A stretch of 64,000 nucleotides of DNA from contig NZ_SJDV01000003.1 of assembly GCF_004332155.1 (NCBI RefSeq), positions 62,001 through 126,000 on the forward strand, read 5' to 3'. Shown here in pieces: positions 18,381-29,055 of the stretch (positions are counted from its first letter, which is position 1; every line of letters begins with the position of its first letter). This DNA comes from Gramella sp. KN1008 (lineage in GTDB: Bacteria; Bacteroidota; Bacteroidia; Flavobacteriales; Flavobacteriaceae). Under the pieces are notes generated by a model. The model was given only the letters and a program-made list of their open reading frames with translations, did no database searches and was not told the origin of the DNA. A program made the position numbers and the translations under genes.

Positions 18381-18839
18381 ATGAAAAAAGCAATTTTGAT
18401 GTTTGCAGCAGTAGGGGCGATGCTGTTCACCGGATGTAAAGATAATGCCTCAGATAAGGTTAAGGCCGAGAATGTGGAGACCGCTGCAGAGCGTGATTCA
18501 CAGGAAACCGTTTATCCTGAAATCACTTTTGAGGAAACTGAATTCGATTTTGGAAACATCGCGAAAGGTACTAACGTAGAGCATGTTTTTAAATTCACTA
18601 ACACAGGTAAAGCTCCTTTGGTAATCACTAATGCTTCCAGTTCTTGTGGTTGTACCGTACCTACATATCCTAAGAATGAAACTATTAAACCGGGCGAAAG
18701 CGGTGAGATGCTTGTAAAATTCAATGGCTCAGGTAATGGACAGGTGACCAAAACAGTTACTGTTACCGCAAATACCGAAACAGGAAAAGAACAAATTAAA
18801 ATCAAGGCTTTTGTAGAAGCTGAGGAAAACCAGAGCTAA
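18381..18839 (+). CDS. DUF1573 domain lipoprotein
   Basis: The 152-residue protein has a lipobox (FTGC near residue 20), an acidic linker, and one DUF1573 immunoglobulin-like domain (about 50-148; TEFDFGNIAKGTNVEHVFKF and SSCGCTVPTYP). The function of the domain is not established; it is a frequent envelope domain in Bacteroidota. It lies between nusB and yajC with 53-nt and 8-nt gaps, an arrangement familiar in this class. Confidence 0.88.
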   Translation: MKKAILMFAAVGAMLFTGCKDNASDKVKAENVETAAERDSQETVYPEITFEETEFDFGNIAKGTNVEHVFKFTNTGKAPLVITNASSSCGCTVPTYPKNETIKPGESGEMLVKFNGSGNGQVTKTVTVTANTETGKEQIKIKAFVEAEENQS

Positions 18840-18847
18840 AACATATA

Positions 18848-19141
18848 ATGGATCAATTAACGCAATTTGCACCAATTATTCTGATGTTTGTGGTGGTGTA
18901 TTTCTTTATGATACGCCCGCAAATGAAAAAAGCTAAACAGGAAAGAAATTTTGCCTCCGAACTTAAAAAAGGAGACCGTATCGTTACCAAGAGCGGAATG
19001 CATGGTAAAGTAGTGGATTTTAGCGAAAAGAATAACGCGGTGATAATAGAAACCGGAGCAGGAAAAATAACTTTCGATCGTTCTTCCATTTCGATGGAAC
19101 TGAGCAAGAAACTAAATGAGCCTGCAAAGGATAAAAAGTAA
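18848..19141 (+). CDS. yajC: Preprotein translocase subunit YajC
   Basis: The 97-residue protein has one N-terminal transmembrane helix (about residues 5-24, FAPIILMFVVVYFFMI), then RPQMKKAKQ and a small cytoplasmic beta domain (GDRIVTKSGMHGKV). YajC is an accessory of the SecDF complex. It follows the DUF1573 gene by 8 nt and is closed by a terminator at 19161. Confidence 0.95.
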   Translation: MDQLTQFAPIILMFVVVYFFMIRPQMKKAKQERNFASELKKGDRIVTKSGMHGKVVDFSEKNNAVIIETGAGKITFDRSSISMELSKKLNEPAKDKK

Positions 19142-19160
19142 ATCACATTTTTTCTAAAAT

Positions 19161-19193
19161 AAAAAAAAGCAGCTTTTAAGCTGCTTTTTTATT
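19161..19193. terminator. Bidirectional terminator after yajC
   Basis: A self-complementary core (GCAGCTT with its complement) is flanked by A8 and T6 runs, between the convergent yajC and YdeI-like genes. Confidence 0.88.
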
Positions 19194-19195
19194 TT

Positions 19196-19798
19196 CTAAC
19201 AATTTCTGTACTTATCATGAAGTCCAACCCTACTTTTTATTAATGGGCTTATCTTTTCCAGTCTCTTTAATTTAGTGGTTTCCATTTTTGCTTCAGCAAT
19301 GTAGTTTGCATATTCTCTTTGTCTGCCCGGAGTGAGACTATGAAAAGCCTCCTTTAAAGCATTATCCTGCTCCATGGCTTTGGCCAGTTGGGACGGAACA
19401 GCCAGTTCTTTGTTCCCGGTATCCCTCTCTGGCCTAATCTCTTTTCCTTCCTTTTGATTCTGAATGGCTTCCTGGATATAGGGAAGCAATATGGAAGTGT
19501 TTATTTCTTCTCCTTTTTCAAACCTGATTTGTCTTAAGGCTTTGGTCTTTTCTTCCTGGGCATTTATCAAAAGGGCAGTATTGTCTTTTAGAAGTGCTCC
19601 GTTAAAGAACCAGAGTGCCGAATGATTTTTAAATGCTCCAACTCCAACCACGTTCTTTCCGTCCAGGGTGTATACCGGGGCACCCCATTTTATCTCCGGT
19701 TCTAGTTCGGTAGTAAGGATCATTTCATGCAACTGTCGTAATTCTTCTTCCCAATAGGAATGACAGTTAATATATTCTTCCACATTTTTCACCGGCAT
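19196..19798 (-). CDS. YdeI/OmpD-associated family protein with DUF1801-like domain
   Basis: The 200-residue protein combines an N-terminal DUF1801-like (YdhG-type) domain (residues 5-115, EIKWGAPVYTLDGKNVVGVGAF) and a C-terminal YdeI/OmpD-associated helical domain (about 130-195, LTPGRQREYANYIAEAK). The biochemical role of these families is not established. It lies 11 nt downstream of pepT, so the two are likely co-transcribed. Confidence 0.8.
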   Translation of the reverse strand: MPVKNVEEYINCHSYWEEELRQLHEMILTTELEPEIKWGAPVYTLDGKNVVGVGAFKNHSALWFFNGALLKDNTALLINAQEEKTKALRQIRFEKGEEINTSILLPYIQEAIQNQKEGKEIRPERDTGNKELAVPSQLAKAMEQDNALKEAFHSLTPGRQREYANYIAEAKMETTKLKRLEKISPLIKSRVGLHDKYRNC

Positions 19799-19809
19799 GA
19801 TATTCCAGT

Positions 19810-21057
19810 TTAAGATTCTTCATATTTTTTGGCGGTAAGTTCAGCAAGTTTCACAATCACTTCAGTGGCTTTCTGCATACTTTCTACCGGAACGTATTCA
19901 TATTTCCCGTGAAAATTATGTCCGCCTGCAAAGATGTTAGGGCATGGCAGTCCTTTGAAACTTAACTGGGCGCCATCGGTTCCGCCTCGTATAGGTTTGA
20001 TGATAGGCTTTACATTAACTGCTTCCATAGCTTCCTGGGCCAGTTCAACGATATGCATCACAGGCTCTACCTTTTCCTTCATATTATAATACTGATCTTC
20101 TATCTCGATGCTTACACAATCTCTTTCATATTGCGAGCAGATCTCCTTTACCAGATCTGTCATCATTTGTTTACGAGCTTCAAAATGCTCCCTGTCATGA
20201 TCCCTGATTATATATTCCAGCACCGTTTCTTCAACATCTCCGTTAATGCTTGTAAGATGGAAGAAGCCCTGTCTGCCTTCGGTGTGCTCGGGAGTTTCGA
20301 GCCTGGGCAGTGAGTTAATAAAATCCTGGGCGATGTACATGCTGTTCACAAGCTTGTCTTTGGCATACCCGGGGTGCACACTCTTACCCTCTACTCTCAC
20401 AACAGCCTGTGCTGCGTTGAAATTCTCATATTCGAGTTCGCCAATCTGACTACCATCCATGGTGTAGGCCCACTCGGCTCCGAACTTTTCTACATCAAAC
20501 TTATGAGCGCCTTTTCCAATTTCTTCATCGGGAGTAAAGCAAATCCTGATCTTTCCATGGGGGATTTCCGGATTATCAACCAGGTATTGCATTGCGGTCA
20601 TAATCTCCGTGATCCCAGCCTTGTCATCGGCACCTAATAGGGTAGTGCCATCGGTAGTGATAAGCGTTTTCCCTTTATATTGATGCAGGTCTTCAAAATA
20701 ATCTGGTGAGAGTACAATGTGCTTTTCCTTATTCAATAAGATATCCTTGCCGTCATAATTCTCAATGATCTGTGGATTCACATTGGTCCCCGAAAACTCT
20801 GGCGTGGTGTCAAAGTGCGCCACAAAGCCGATTACCGGGACCTCGTGAGCAACATTTGCCGGCAGCGTGGCCATCACGTAGGCGTTCTCATCTATGCTCA
20901 CTTCGTCCAGGCCTATTTCTTTGAGCTCTTCTACTAATTTATTGGCAAGATCCCATTGTTTTTCGGTACTCGGGGTTGTAGTACCTTTTGGGTCGCTTTG
21001 AGTATCGATCTTTACATAACTGATGAATCTATCAATTATATGGTGCTTATTGGTCAT
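19810..21057 (-). CDS. pepT: Peptidase T (tripeptidase)
   Basis: The 415-residue protein belongs to the M20B metallopeptidases. The motifs [11 protein letters not shown] (first zinc His and Asp), LLGADDKAG (bridging Asp), CFTPDEEIG (catalytic Glu), and RGGTDG plus [11 protein letters not shown] at the C-terminus are all present. It removes the N-terminal residue from tripeptides in the cytoplasm. It is the first gene of a two-gene operon with the YdeI-like protein and has a well-formed promoter. Confidence 0.96.
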   Translation of the reverse strand: MTNKHHIIDRFISYVKIDTQSDPKGTTTPSTEKQWDLANKLVEELKEIGLDEVSIDENAYVMATLPANVAHEVPVIGFVAHFDTTPEFSGTNVNPQIIENYDGKDILLNKEKHIVLSPDYFEDLHQYKGKTLITTDGTTLLGADDKAGITEIMTAMQYLVDNPEIPHGKIRICFTPDEEIGKGAHKFDVEKFGAEWAYTMDGSQIGELEYENFNAAQAVVRVEGKSVHPGYAKDKLVNSMYIAQDFINSLPRLETPEHTEGRQGFFHLTSINGDVEETVLEYIIRDHDREHFEARKQMMTDLVKEICSQYERDCVSIEIEDQYYNMKEKVEPVMHIVELAQEAMEAVNVKPIIKPIRGGTDGAQLSFKGLPCPNIFAGGHNFHGKYEYVPVESMQKATEVIVKLAELTAKKYEES

Positions 21058-21076
21058 TGTCGGTTGGGTTTGTTTT

Positions 21077-21106
21077 CAAAAATACATATATAGGCCAGTG
21101 CTTCAA
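21077..21106 (-). promoter_or_regulatory. Promoter of pepT
   Basis: On the minus strand TTG (21106-21104) is followed after 19 nt by TATTTTTG (21084-21077). This matches the full flavobacterial consensus and lies 20 nt before the ATG. Confidence 0.7.
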
Positions 21107-21232
21107 AGTCTTTTAAGTTTTCATCTGCTAATTTTATTAAATTTTTAAGGAGATCAATTGGGCTTTATTAGTGGCATTGAATAATTGTTGGCTATTTACC
21201 AATATTTCCTGCCGTTTTTAGCTAATTCATTT

Positions 21233-21240
21233 TATTTTTG
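21233..21240 (+). promoter_or_regulatory. -7 box of pyrD
   Basis: TATTTTTG followed by CA lies 15 nt before the ATG at 21256. No -33 TTG at proper distance was found. Confidence 0.5.
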
Positions 21241-21255
21241 CACAAACCTTCCAGT

Positions 21256-22278
21256 ATGTACAAATCGCTAATAAGACCTGCGCTATTCAGGTTCGATCCT
21301 GAAAAAATACATTATTTCACCTTTGATTTCTTAAAGAAGTTCTGTCGCATCCCCGGTGCGATTTCCTTTTTGAAGTCAAAATTCCAGTTGAATGATCCTC
21401 GCTTGGAGAGGGAAGTCTTCGGGCTGAAATTCAGAAATCCGGTAGGACTGGCCGCGGGATTTGATAAGGACGCGAAACTCTTTAAAGAACTTTCAGCACT
21501 TGGTTTTGGTTTTATTGAAGTAGGAACGGTTACCCCTAAACCACAGCCGGGGAATGAAAAGAAGAGGATCTTTCGCTTGAAAGCAGACCAGGCGATCATT
21601 AACCGAATGGGCTTTAATAATGAAGGGGTGGAAGCTATGGTAAAGCGTTTAAAGAATAATAAAGATGTGCTTATTGGAGGGAACATCGGCAAGAATAAAG
21701 TTACGCCGAATGATAAAGCGGCGGATGATTACCTATTCAGTTTTGAGGCGCTATTCGATCATGTGAATTATTTTGTTGTAAATGTAAGTTCTCCCAACAC
21801 TCCCAACCTGCGAGAACTGCAGGATAAAGAACCGCTAAAAAAACTACTTAATATACTTCAGGAGCGAAATCTTACTAAACAAAAGCCAAAGCCGATTTTG
21901 TTGAAAATAGCACCTGATCTTACCGATGAACAATTGATGGATATTATTGAGATTGTTGAGGAAACAAGGATTGCCGGATTGATTGCCACGAATACTACTA
22001 TTTCAAGAGAAGGGCTGAAATCTGAAAAAAAGGATGAAACTGGCGGGCTTAGCGGAAAACCTCTTACCAGAAGATCTACCGAAGTGATCAGATTCCTGTC
22101 CGAAAAAAGTGGTAATGCCTTTCCTATAATCGGTGTAGGAGGTATACATTCTGCTGAAGATGCTATTGAAAAGCTGGAGGCTGGGGCAAGTCTGGTACAG
22201 CTTTATACCGGATTTATCTATGAAGGCCCTGCACTTATAAAACAGATCAACGAGAAGATTCTGGAAAAGGGTATGTAA
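21256..22278 (+). CDS. pyrD: Dihydroorotate dehydrogenase (quinone), class 2
   Basis: The 340-residue protein catalyses the quinone-linked oxidation of dihydroorotate in pyrimidine synthesis. The N-terminal helical membrane-association region (residues 1-45, [17 protein letters not shown]) marks class 2. Then come [22 protein letters not shown] with the class-2 catalytic serine region, ATNTT, and FMN-phosphate binding GVGGI. The start is the ATG at 21256; an in-frame TTG at 21238 overlaps the -7 box and cannot be used from that promoter. It is followed by a LysE gene 11 nt on. Confidence 0.95.
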   Translation: MYKSLIRPALFRFDPEKIHYFTFDFLKKFCRIPGAISFLKSKFQLNDPRLEREVFGLKFRNPVGLAAGFDKDAKLFKELSALGFGFIEVGTVTPKPQPGNEKKRIFRLKADQAIINRMGFNNEGVEAMVKRLKNNKDVLIGGNIGKNKVTPNDKAADDYLFSFEALFDHVNYFVVNVSSPNTPNLRELQDKEPLKKLLNILQERNLTKQKPKPILLKIAPDLTDEQLMDIIEIVEETRIAGLIATNTTISREGLKSEKKDETGGLSGKPLTRRSTEVIRFLSEKSGNAFPIIGVGGIHSAEDAIEKLEAGASLVQLYTGFIYEGPALIKQINEKILEKGM

Positions 22279-22289
22279 ATTGGTTAAAG

Positions 22290-22904
22290 ATGACCGAGCA
22301 ATTAATCCCTTTTTTGAGTGCTTCCATTTTACTCACCCTTTCCCCGGGCCCCGATATTATCTATGTATTGGTAAGGTCGTTAGCTTATGGATATAAACAG
22401 GGGGTGGCCACAGCCATGGGCCTGGTTAGCGGGATTCTGGTGCATACCAGTCTGGTCGCTTTCGGACTTTCGGCAATTATTAAACAATCTGATAGTATAT
22501 TTCTTATAATTAAGATTTTCGGCGCTGCCTATTTAATTTATCTGGCATATCAGGTCTATAAAAGTGATCCTGAAATCGCATTTTCTTCAGAAGGGGTTAA
22601 GAATAAAAGCATGATAAAGCTTTTTAAACAGGGGTTTATAATGAATGTTCTGAATCCCAAGGTTGGGATCTTTTTTCTCGCATTTTTTCCTGGATTCTTG
22701 TGGGAACCGGAAGCTGATACCGTGTCTCAGTTCTATATTTTAGGAGTTTTGTTCATGCTGCAGGCTCTTATTATTTTTAGTATTGTAGCAGTGATGGCTG
22801 ATAAGATCTCAGTCTTTATAAAGTCTCATCCAAGTTCGGGCTGGTTTCTTAAATGGATGCAGGTTGTGATCTTTATTGTGATCGCCATACTTATACTGTT
22901 ATGA
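22290..22904 (+). CDS. LysE family amino-acid exporter
   Basis: The 204-residue protein has about six transmembrane helices and the LysE/RhtB signature near the N-terminus (LTLSPGPDIIYVL, then G-rich GVATAMGLVSGI) and NVLNPKVGIFFLAFFPGF in the middle. It is likely an exporter of an amino acid or homoserine-lactone-like compound. It is cotranscribed with pyrD. A weak pair of overlapping hairpins follows the stop (22904-22931), without a good T run. Confidence 0.9.
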   Translation: MTEQLIPFLSASILLTLSPGPDIIYVLVRSLAYGYKQGVATAMGLVSGILVHTSLVAFGLSAIIKQSDSIFLIIKIFGAAYLIYLAYQVYKSDPEIAFSSEGVKNKSMIKLFKQGFIMNVLNPKVGIFFLAFFPGFLWEPEADTVSQFYILGVLFMLQALIIFSIVAVMADKISVFIKSHPSSGWFLKWMQVVIFIVIAILILL

Positions 22905-23009
22905 TCCTGCCAATTCGTTACAGGATTGGCAATTAAAAAGTGTTGTTGTTCCGCCTTAATTTAATAATATCAATAAATCTTTATTCTTTTTCAATTTTCC
23001 CTAAAATAT

Positions 23010-23017
23010 TATCTTTG
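23010..23017 (+). promoter_or_regulatory. -7 box directly before the HMG-CoA lyase start
   Basis: TATCTTTG ends 5 nt before the ATG at 23023. With a start 4-5 nt after the box, the transcript would begin at or next to the start codon, predicting a leaderless mRNA. Confidence 0.6.
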
Positions 23018-23022
23018 GGCGT

Positions 23023-23886
23023 ATGCGGAAAATCAAGATGATCGAATGTCCCAGGGATGCCATGCAGGGTATCAGGGAATTCATTCCAACCGAGAAAAAG
23101 GTTCAGTATATACAATCTTTATTGCGTTGTGGATTCGATACCGTAGACTTTGGGAGTTTTGTATCCCCAAAGGCCATCCCACAAATGAAAGATACCGCCC
23201 AGGTTCTGGAACAGCTTGATCTTTCCAGAACTTCAAGTAAACTTCTCGCAATTGTCGCCAATGTAAGAGGAGCCCAGGATGCTTCGCAATTTGAGGAAAT
23301 AAATTACCTGGGTTATCCGTTCTCCATTTCCGAGAACTTCCAGATGCGTAATACTCATAAGACAATAGATGAGTCGGTTGAGGTCCTGCAGGAGATACTT
23401 AATATTGCTGATGCTGCCGGAAAGGAAGTTGTTGCTTATTTAAGTATGGGCTTCGGAAATCCTTATGGTGATCCATGGAATGTGGAAATCGTGGGGAACT
23501 GGACTGAAAAACTTTCTGCAATGGGAGTGAAGATCCTTTCGCTTTCTGATACCGTGGGCTCTTCAACCCCTGATATCATCGATTACCTCTTTTCCAATCT
23601 TATCCCAAAATATCCAAATATTGAATTTGGTGCTCACCTGCATACCACTCCTTCTAAATGGCATGAGAAGATAGATGCTGCGTTTAAAGCTGGATGTTCA
23701 AGGTTTGATGGCGCCATACAGGGTTTTGGGGGGTGTCCTATGGCTAAGGATGAGCTTACGGGGAATATGCCTTCAGAAAAAATGCTTTCGTATTTTACTT
23801 CAGCTAAGGCCGATACGAATATCAAAATGACCAGTTTTGAGTCGGCTTTTAATGAGGCTTCCAAAGTTTTCAATATTTATCATTAA
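23023..23886 (+). CDS. Hydroxymethylglutaryl-CoA lyase
   Basis: The 287-residue protein is a DRE-TIM metallolyase: IECPRDAMQG carries the catalytic Arg and metal Asp, VDFGSFVSPKAIPQM follows, EFGAHLHTT holds the metal histidines, and GFGGCPMAKDELTGNM carries the signature cysteine. It cleaves HMG-CoA to acetoacetate and acetyl-CoA in leucine breakdown, fitting the acyl-CoA dehydrogenase and amino-acid dehydrogenase elsewhere in the window. The start is the ATG 5 nt after a -7 box. Confidence 0.94.
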   Translation: MRKIKMIECPRDAMQGIREFIPTEKKVQYIQSLLRCGFDTVDFGSFVSPKAIPQMKDTAQVLEQLDLSRTSSKLLAIVANVRGAQDASQFEEINYLGYPFSISENFQMRNTHKTIDESVEVLQEILNIADAAGKEVVAYLSMGFGNPYGDPWNVEIVGNWTEKLSAMGVKILSLSDTVGSSTPDIIDYLFSNLIPKYPNIEFGAHLHTTPSKWHEKIDAAFKAGCSRFDGAIQGFGGCPMAKDELTGNMPSEKMLSYFTSAKADTNIKMTSFESAFNEASKVFNIYH

Positions 23887-23948
23887 TACTTTTTATGGAA
23901 ATCTGTTATGTTATCTATAAAAATTATTTAAAATTAATCTAAATAAAC

Positions 23949-23979
23949 TTGGCACAGCGAAAAGTCGTTTCTATATTTG
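23949..23979 (+). promoter_or_regulatory. Promoter of the porin gene
   Basis: TTG (23949-23951), a 20-nt spacer and TATATTTG (23972-23979) form a full consensus promoter, with a predicted leader of about 43 nt. Confidence 0.75.
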
Positions 23980-24025
23980 CGCTCGATATTCAAACATTAT
24001 TTTTATCAAGTCTAAATAAGTAAAA

Positions 24026-25192
24026 ATGACTAAGCTCTATTTATCTTTAGCATTTGTATTAGCTACTACTTTATCATTTGCTCAAACTACTCAGGATTCT
24101 ATCACTTTTGATCCTCAAAAACAACAAAACGCGGCTCAGCGTATTCTATCAGGAAATTATTCAGATGCGGTTACCGTTGGTGCCTATGGAGAGGTTCACT
24201 ATAACCAGCCGGAAGCCGATAACGGTAAACTGGATGTCCACAGACTGGTTATGCTCTTAGGATACCGCTTCAACGACAAAGTGCAGTTCTTTTCAGAAAT
24301 CGAATTTGAACACGTAGAGGAAGTGTATGTAGAACAGGCCTTCGTTAATTATAATATTGCTAATAATGTGAATCTTCGTGCCGGTCTTATGCTGGTACCC
24401 ATGGGAATCATAAACGAATACCACGAACCAACAACTTTTAACGGAGTTGAAAGACCGGGTGTAGATGGAGCTATCGTTCCTTCAACCTGGAGAGAAATTG
24501 GGGTAGGAGTATTGGGAAGGATCAACAGCGCTTCTCTTTCTTACCAGGCATATATTTTTAACGGATTCAAATCTACCGATGCTGATGGGAACGGCCTGAT
24601 TGGTGGATCCAGCGGTCTTCGTGGCGGACGTCAAAAAGGTATCGAATCTACCATTAATAAGCCGAACCTTTCAGCTAAACTGGATTATTACGGGATACCG
24701 GGTCTTCGCCTTGGATTGTCTGGTTACTTCGGAAGAACCCAGGCTGATGATGAGATCGATCATGTTGATGGCGCCGATGTTGGGATCGCCATGTTAGGTC
24801 TTGACGCGAGATATGCGTATAAAAGATTTACGGCAAGAGGTCAGTTTATCCAGGCCGGGCTGAATGACACCCAGGCTTATAACGAGCTAACGGGACAGAA
24901 CCTTGGAAGCGAACTTCAGGGATGGTATGTTGAAGGAGCCTATAACCTTTTACCACTTAGAAATGAACAAAAATTGTTTGCTTTTACAAGGTATGAGCAG
25001 TACGATACTCACGCCGATGTTGAAGGTAGTCTGGTACAGAATAATGCCTATAATAGAAATGATATTACTATGGGGCTAAGCTATCACGTGGCTCCTGGTG
25101 TTGTCTTTAAAGGGGATTATCAGATAAGGGACAACGATTCTGATGCTGAGGTTCCTAACCAGCTTAATTTAGGAGTTGGAATATGGTTCTAA
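24026..25192 (+). CDS. Outer-membrane porin, phosphate-selective porin O/P-like
   Basis: The 388-residue protein has a signal peptide (LAFVLATTLSFAQ) and alternating beta-strand character to the end, closing with the C-terminal aromatic residue F typical of outer-membrane barrels. Strand segments such as VTVGAYGEVHYN and VQFFSEIEFEHVEEVYVEQAFVNY resemble the OprO/OprP-like family. It probably lets small anions or other solutes cross. It is followed by an FMN-binding gene and a membrane protein in the same direction, so a role linked to envelope redox chemistry is possible. Confidence 0.88.
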   Translation: MTKLYLSLAFVLATTLSFAQTTQDSITFDPQKQQNAAQRILSGNYSDAVTVGAYGEVHYNQPEADNGKLDVHRLVMLLGYRFNDKVQFFSEIEFEHVEEVYVEQAFVNYNIANNVNLRAGLMLVPMGIINEYHEPTTFNGVERPGVDGAIVPSTWREIGVGVLGRINSASLSYQAYIFNGFKSTDADGNGLIGGSSGLRGGRQKGIESTINKPNLSAKLDYYGIPGLRLGLSGYFGRTQADDEIDHVDGADVGIAMLGLDARYAYKRFTARGQFIQAGLNDTQAYNELTGQNLGSELQGWYVEGAYNLLPLRNEQKLFAFTRYEQYDTHADVEGSLVQNNAYNRNDITMGLSYHVAPGVVFKGDYQIRDNDSDAEVPNQLNLGVGIWF

Positions 25193-25213
25193 GAAACCAA
25201 ATATAAAATGGGT

Positions 25214-25254
25214 AAGGTCAGGATAGTTTCTCGCTATCCTGACTTTGGTATTTT
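25214..25254 (+). terminator. Intrinsic terminator after the porin gene
   Basis: A 10-bp perfect stem (GTCAGGATAG with its complement) around a 7-nt loop is followed by a T-rich tail. It may allow partial read-through into the FMN-binding gene, for which no separate promoter was found. Confidence 0.75.
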
Positions 25255-25281
25255 AATTGTGTATAATTAAAAAAACAATCA

Positions 25282-25794
25282 ATGATGGCTAAGAACTTAT
25301 TAATTCTGGTTATTTCTTTACTAACTTTTACTGTAGGAGTAGATAAGACTCCAGGTAAAAAGATAGACAGGGAAGTGGAGCGTGCTTTTGATATTGAAAA
25401 CCCCAGCTACAAAGGGGTCAAAGTACCTTCCGAAATAAAAACGCCATCAGATGTTTCAGCAAACAATTTTTTCAAGATCACCAAGAACAATGAGCTTGTG
25501 GGCTACGCCTACATAGATAAAGCTCCCAGTAAGACTGCACAATTCGATTATCTGGTTATATTTGACAAAAATCTGACTATTGCAAGAACCAAGGTTCTGG
25601 TTTATCGCGAAGAATATGGTGGTGAGATAGGAAGTACCAGGTGGCTGAAGCAGTTCACAGGTAAATCTGCAGGTGATGATCTGTATGATGTGGCTGCTAT
25701 CTCGGGTGCTACCATTTCGGTGAGATCGATGAAAAATGCAGTTTCCGATATTCTCCAGAGCGTTAAGATTCTTAGGTCGAAGAACATTATTTAA
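25282..25794 (+). CDS. FMN-binding domain protein, probably flavinylated
   Basis: The 170-residue protein has an N-terminal hydrophobic export signal (residues 4-20) and an FMN-binding domain (about 60-160). The segment SGATIS at residues 141-146 fits the ApbE flavinylation motif, in which the threonine (T144) receives FMN by a phosphoester bond, as in NqrC and RnfG. It is therefore likely an extracytoplasmic flavoprotein that passes electrons. No apbE gene is in the window. Its stop overlaps the next start by one base, so the two gene products probably work together. Confidence 0.85.
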   Translation: MMAKNLLILVISLLTFTVGVDKTPGKKIDREVERAFDIENPSYKGVKVPSEIKTPSDVSANNFFKITKNNELVGYAYIDKAPSKTAQFDYLVIFDKNLTIARTKVLVYREEYGGEIGSTRWLKQFTGKSAGDDLYDVAAISGATISVRSMKNAVSDILQSVKILRSKNII

Positions 25795-26297
25795 TGAATT
25801 ACGACGGACTTCTTCTACGTTTACCCAATGAAATAAAATATTTTTTAGCCGTCTTTATACTCGTTCTGAGTGTAGGATATTTTACCGGTCTTCTTTTTGT
25901 TGCTCAAACAGAGACCACAAACCCTGATGGGATAGAAGAGAACTATCTTGGCAATGAGGATGATCCTGATGCCGAAGTGATGAAGTTCGAGAAGGGAGAG
26001 CGGGAGATGCTCACTATTATTCATACCCATGTTCTTTCCATGTCTTTTATCTTTTTTCTTTTTGGTGGAATCTTATTGATCACCAGGCTTCCTAAAAAAC
26101 TTAAATTCTTTCTTATTATTGAACCTTTCTTTTCTATAATTGCCACTTTTGGTGGAATTTACCTTGTTTGGAAAGGATTTCTCTGGATGAAATATATTGT
26201 AATGTTATCGGGGTTGCTGATGACTGCTATCTTCACAGCGGGTGTGCTCATTATTTTTTATCAGATATTTTTTAAAAAGGAAATATTGAAGCCTTAA
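25794..26297 (+). CDS. Four-helix membrane protein linked to the FMN-binding protein
   Basis: The 167-residue protein of unknown family has four predicted transmembrane helices at about residues 13-35, 76-96, 102-124 and 129-158. The loop between helices 1 and 2 is acidic (residues 40-70) and probably periplasmic. Histidines in IHTHVLS at the start of helix 2 could bind heme or metal, which is inference. It overlaps the FMN-binding gene by one base (TAATG), indicating coupled translation, and so may be the membrane electron donor for that protein. Confidence 0.7.
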   Translation: MNYDGLLLRLPNEIKYFLAVFILVLSVGYFTGLLFVAQTETTNPDGIEENYLGNEDDPDAEVMKFEKGEREMLTIIHTHVLSMSFIFFLFGGILLITRLPKKLKFFLIIEPFFSIIATFGGIYLVWKGFLWMKYIVMLSGLLMTAIFTAGVLIIFYQIFFKKEILKP

Positions 26298-26317
26298 ATC
26301 AGGTTTCTGATATTTAA

Positions 26318-27826
<1,509 letters not shown>

Positions 27827-27840
27827 TCATAAGTTCAGAT

Positions 27841-27876
27841 AAAAAAAAGCCTCACAAATCGTGAGGCTTTTCTTTT
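27841..27876. terminator. Bidirectional terminator after guaB
   Basis: The stem AAAAGCCTCAC with its complement around AAATC is flanked by A8 and T-rich runs. It is shared with the convergent OmpH gene. Confidence 0.9.
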
Positions 27877-27892
27877 TGATATAAGAACCGGT

Positions 27893-28435
27893 TTAGTTTT
27901 CTACCGTATTATCCGGAGCCGGTTGCGGTTCCTTTGGTTCTATTCCTAATTTGTCCATAACTTTTAAGGTTATGTCGTCTTCAACTCTTGAAAAAGCCAG
28001 GTTGCCGGATCCGGCATGGAAGATCTGTGTGAAGCCTTCTGCTGCGATCACTTCCTTCATAGCTTTGTCTATTTTTTCATATAAGGGACTGGTAAGTTCA
28101 TTCCTTTTCATTTGCATCATTACTGAAGCCTTTTGGCGGTAGTTTTTAATGCTGTTTTCCAGTCCTATGATCTTTTCTTCTTTTTGTTTTCTGATGGTAT
28201 CTGTGAAACTTTCATTATTGGTTTGATAGTCCTTGACCAGAGTTTCGTACTCTTTAATGGTAGTTTCGAGGTCTGCCTGAAGTTCCTGGTTGTAGGCTTC
28301 CAGTCCTTTGTTAACCTCTATATTTTCTGGCATTTGAGAAAGAATATACTCGGCATCTATTGTGCCGATTTTAGATTGTGCATTTACCGAAAATGCTAAG
28401 AATGATAAGAGAAATCCTAAAGCTATTTGTTTCAT
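27893..28435 (-). CDS. OmpH/Skp family periplasmic chaperone
   Basis: The 180-residue protein has a signal peptide (MKQIALGFLLSFLAFSVNAQ) and the Skp pattern: a short beta start KIGTIDAEYILSQMP, a long coiled-coil arm (about 40-120, charged heptads), and a return segment SRVEDDITLKVMDKLGIEP. Skp-type chaperones carry unfolded outer-membrane proteins across the periplasm. The Met at 28435 is chosen because it starts a normal signal peptide; an upstream in-frame start adds 13 residues. It is near the SurA-type operon but on the opposite strand. Confidence 0.9.
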   Translation of the reverse strand: MKQIALGFLLSFLAFSVNAQSKIGTIDAEYILSQMPENIEVNKGLEAYNQELQADLETTIKEYETLVKDYQTNNESFTDTIRKQKEEKIIGLENSIKNYRQKASVMMQMKRNELTSPLYEKIDKAMKEVIAAEGFTQIFHAGSGNLAFSRVEDDITLKVMDKLGIEPKEPQPAPDNTVEN

Positions 28436-28452
28436 TTTGAAATATTTTTTCG

Positions 28453-28460
28453 CAAATATA
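28453..28460 (-). promoter_or_regulatory. -7 box of the OmpH/Skp gene
   Basis: On the minus strand TATATTTG lies 17 nt before the ATG at 28435. No -33 element is clear. Confidence 0.5.
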
Positions 28461-28509
28461 ACAGGCTGAAGCATATATAGCCCTCTTTTATTCAGTAAAA
28501 AATTCCGGC

Positions 28510-28962
28510 TTATTCATTTAATACGCTTTTATCATTCTCAACAAAGGCTTTAAAATCCTGCATATACTTCCTGGATTGTTTTTTAAAGGCTCCCGGCATT
28601 ACAAAACCGATTACTTTCATAAATCCACTGAACCTGAATTCATTTTCCGATATCCACTTAGTGTGATCTTCTGGAGTTTGGAGGAAGCGGTTACGTTGAA
28701 AATTGTAAACTCCTTTTGCTTCATAGGTCGCCATATATTCGTTGGGCAGGTTATTCTTTAAAACTGTTTCTTTCATCTCTATCTCGCGTTTTCCCATTTT
28801 ATATTTCAAAAGGTTTTGCGAGCCATCGGCGCCGGGTTCCCCATTGATTGGCTTCATAAAGATGAAACCTTCCTGCCAGTGCTTCATATTGTCCGGGTTG
28901 GAAAACTTTTCAACTACTTCATTCCGGGGCCTCTTAATAGTTATTTCCTCGTAATATTTCAT
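28510..28962 (-). CDS. SRPBCC/START-like domain protein
   Basis: The 150-residue protein fits the SRPBCC fold: an initial strand YEEITIKRPRNEVVEKFSNPDNMKHWQEGF, a beta sheet, and a final long helix (FKKQSRKYMQDFKAFVEND). It has no signal peptide. Such proteins bind hydrophobic ligands or act as regulators; no specific function can be assigned. It stands alone between ompH and the chaperone operon. Confidence 0.75.
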   Translation of the reverse strand: MKYYEEITIKRPRNEVVEKFSNPDNMKHWQEGFIFMKPINGEPGADGSQNLLKYKMGKREIEMKETVLKNNLPNEYMATYEAKGVYNFQRNRFLQTPEDHTKWISENEFRFSGFMKVIGFVMPGAFKKQSRKYMQDFKAFVENDKSVLNE

Positions 28963-29055
28963 AATTGTTTGAATTGTAGTTTATTAAAGATAGTTTAGAA
29001 TTAAATATTCCGAAAATTTATAATTTAAATCTTATGTTTTCGTTATGCCTTTAGC

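Noticed and set aside
22904..22931. Terminator after the LysE gene
   Set aside because: Two mutually exclusive short stems exist (ATCCTG/CAGGAT and TGCCAAT/ATTGGCA), but the T run is missing, so it is too weak to list as a terminator.
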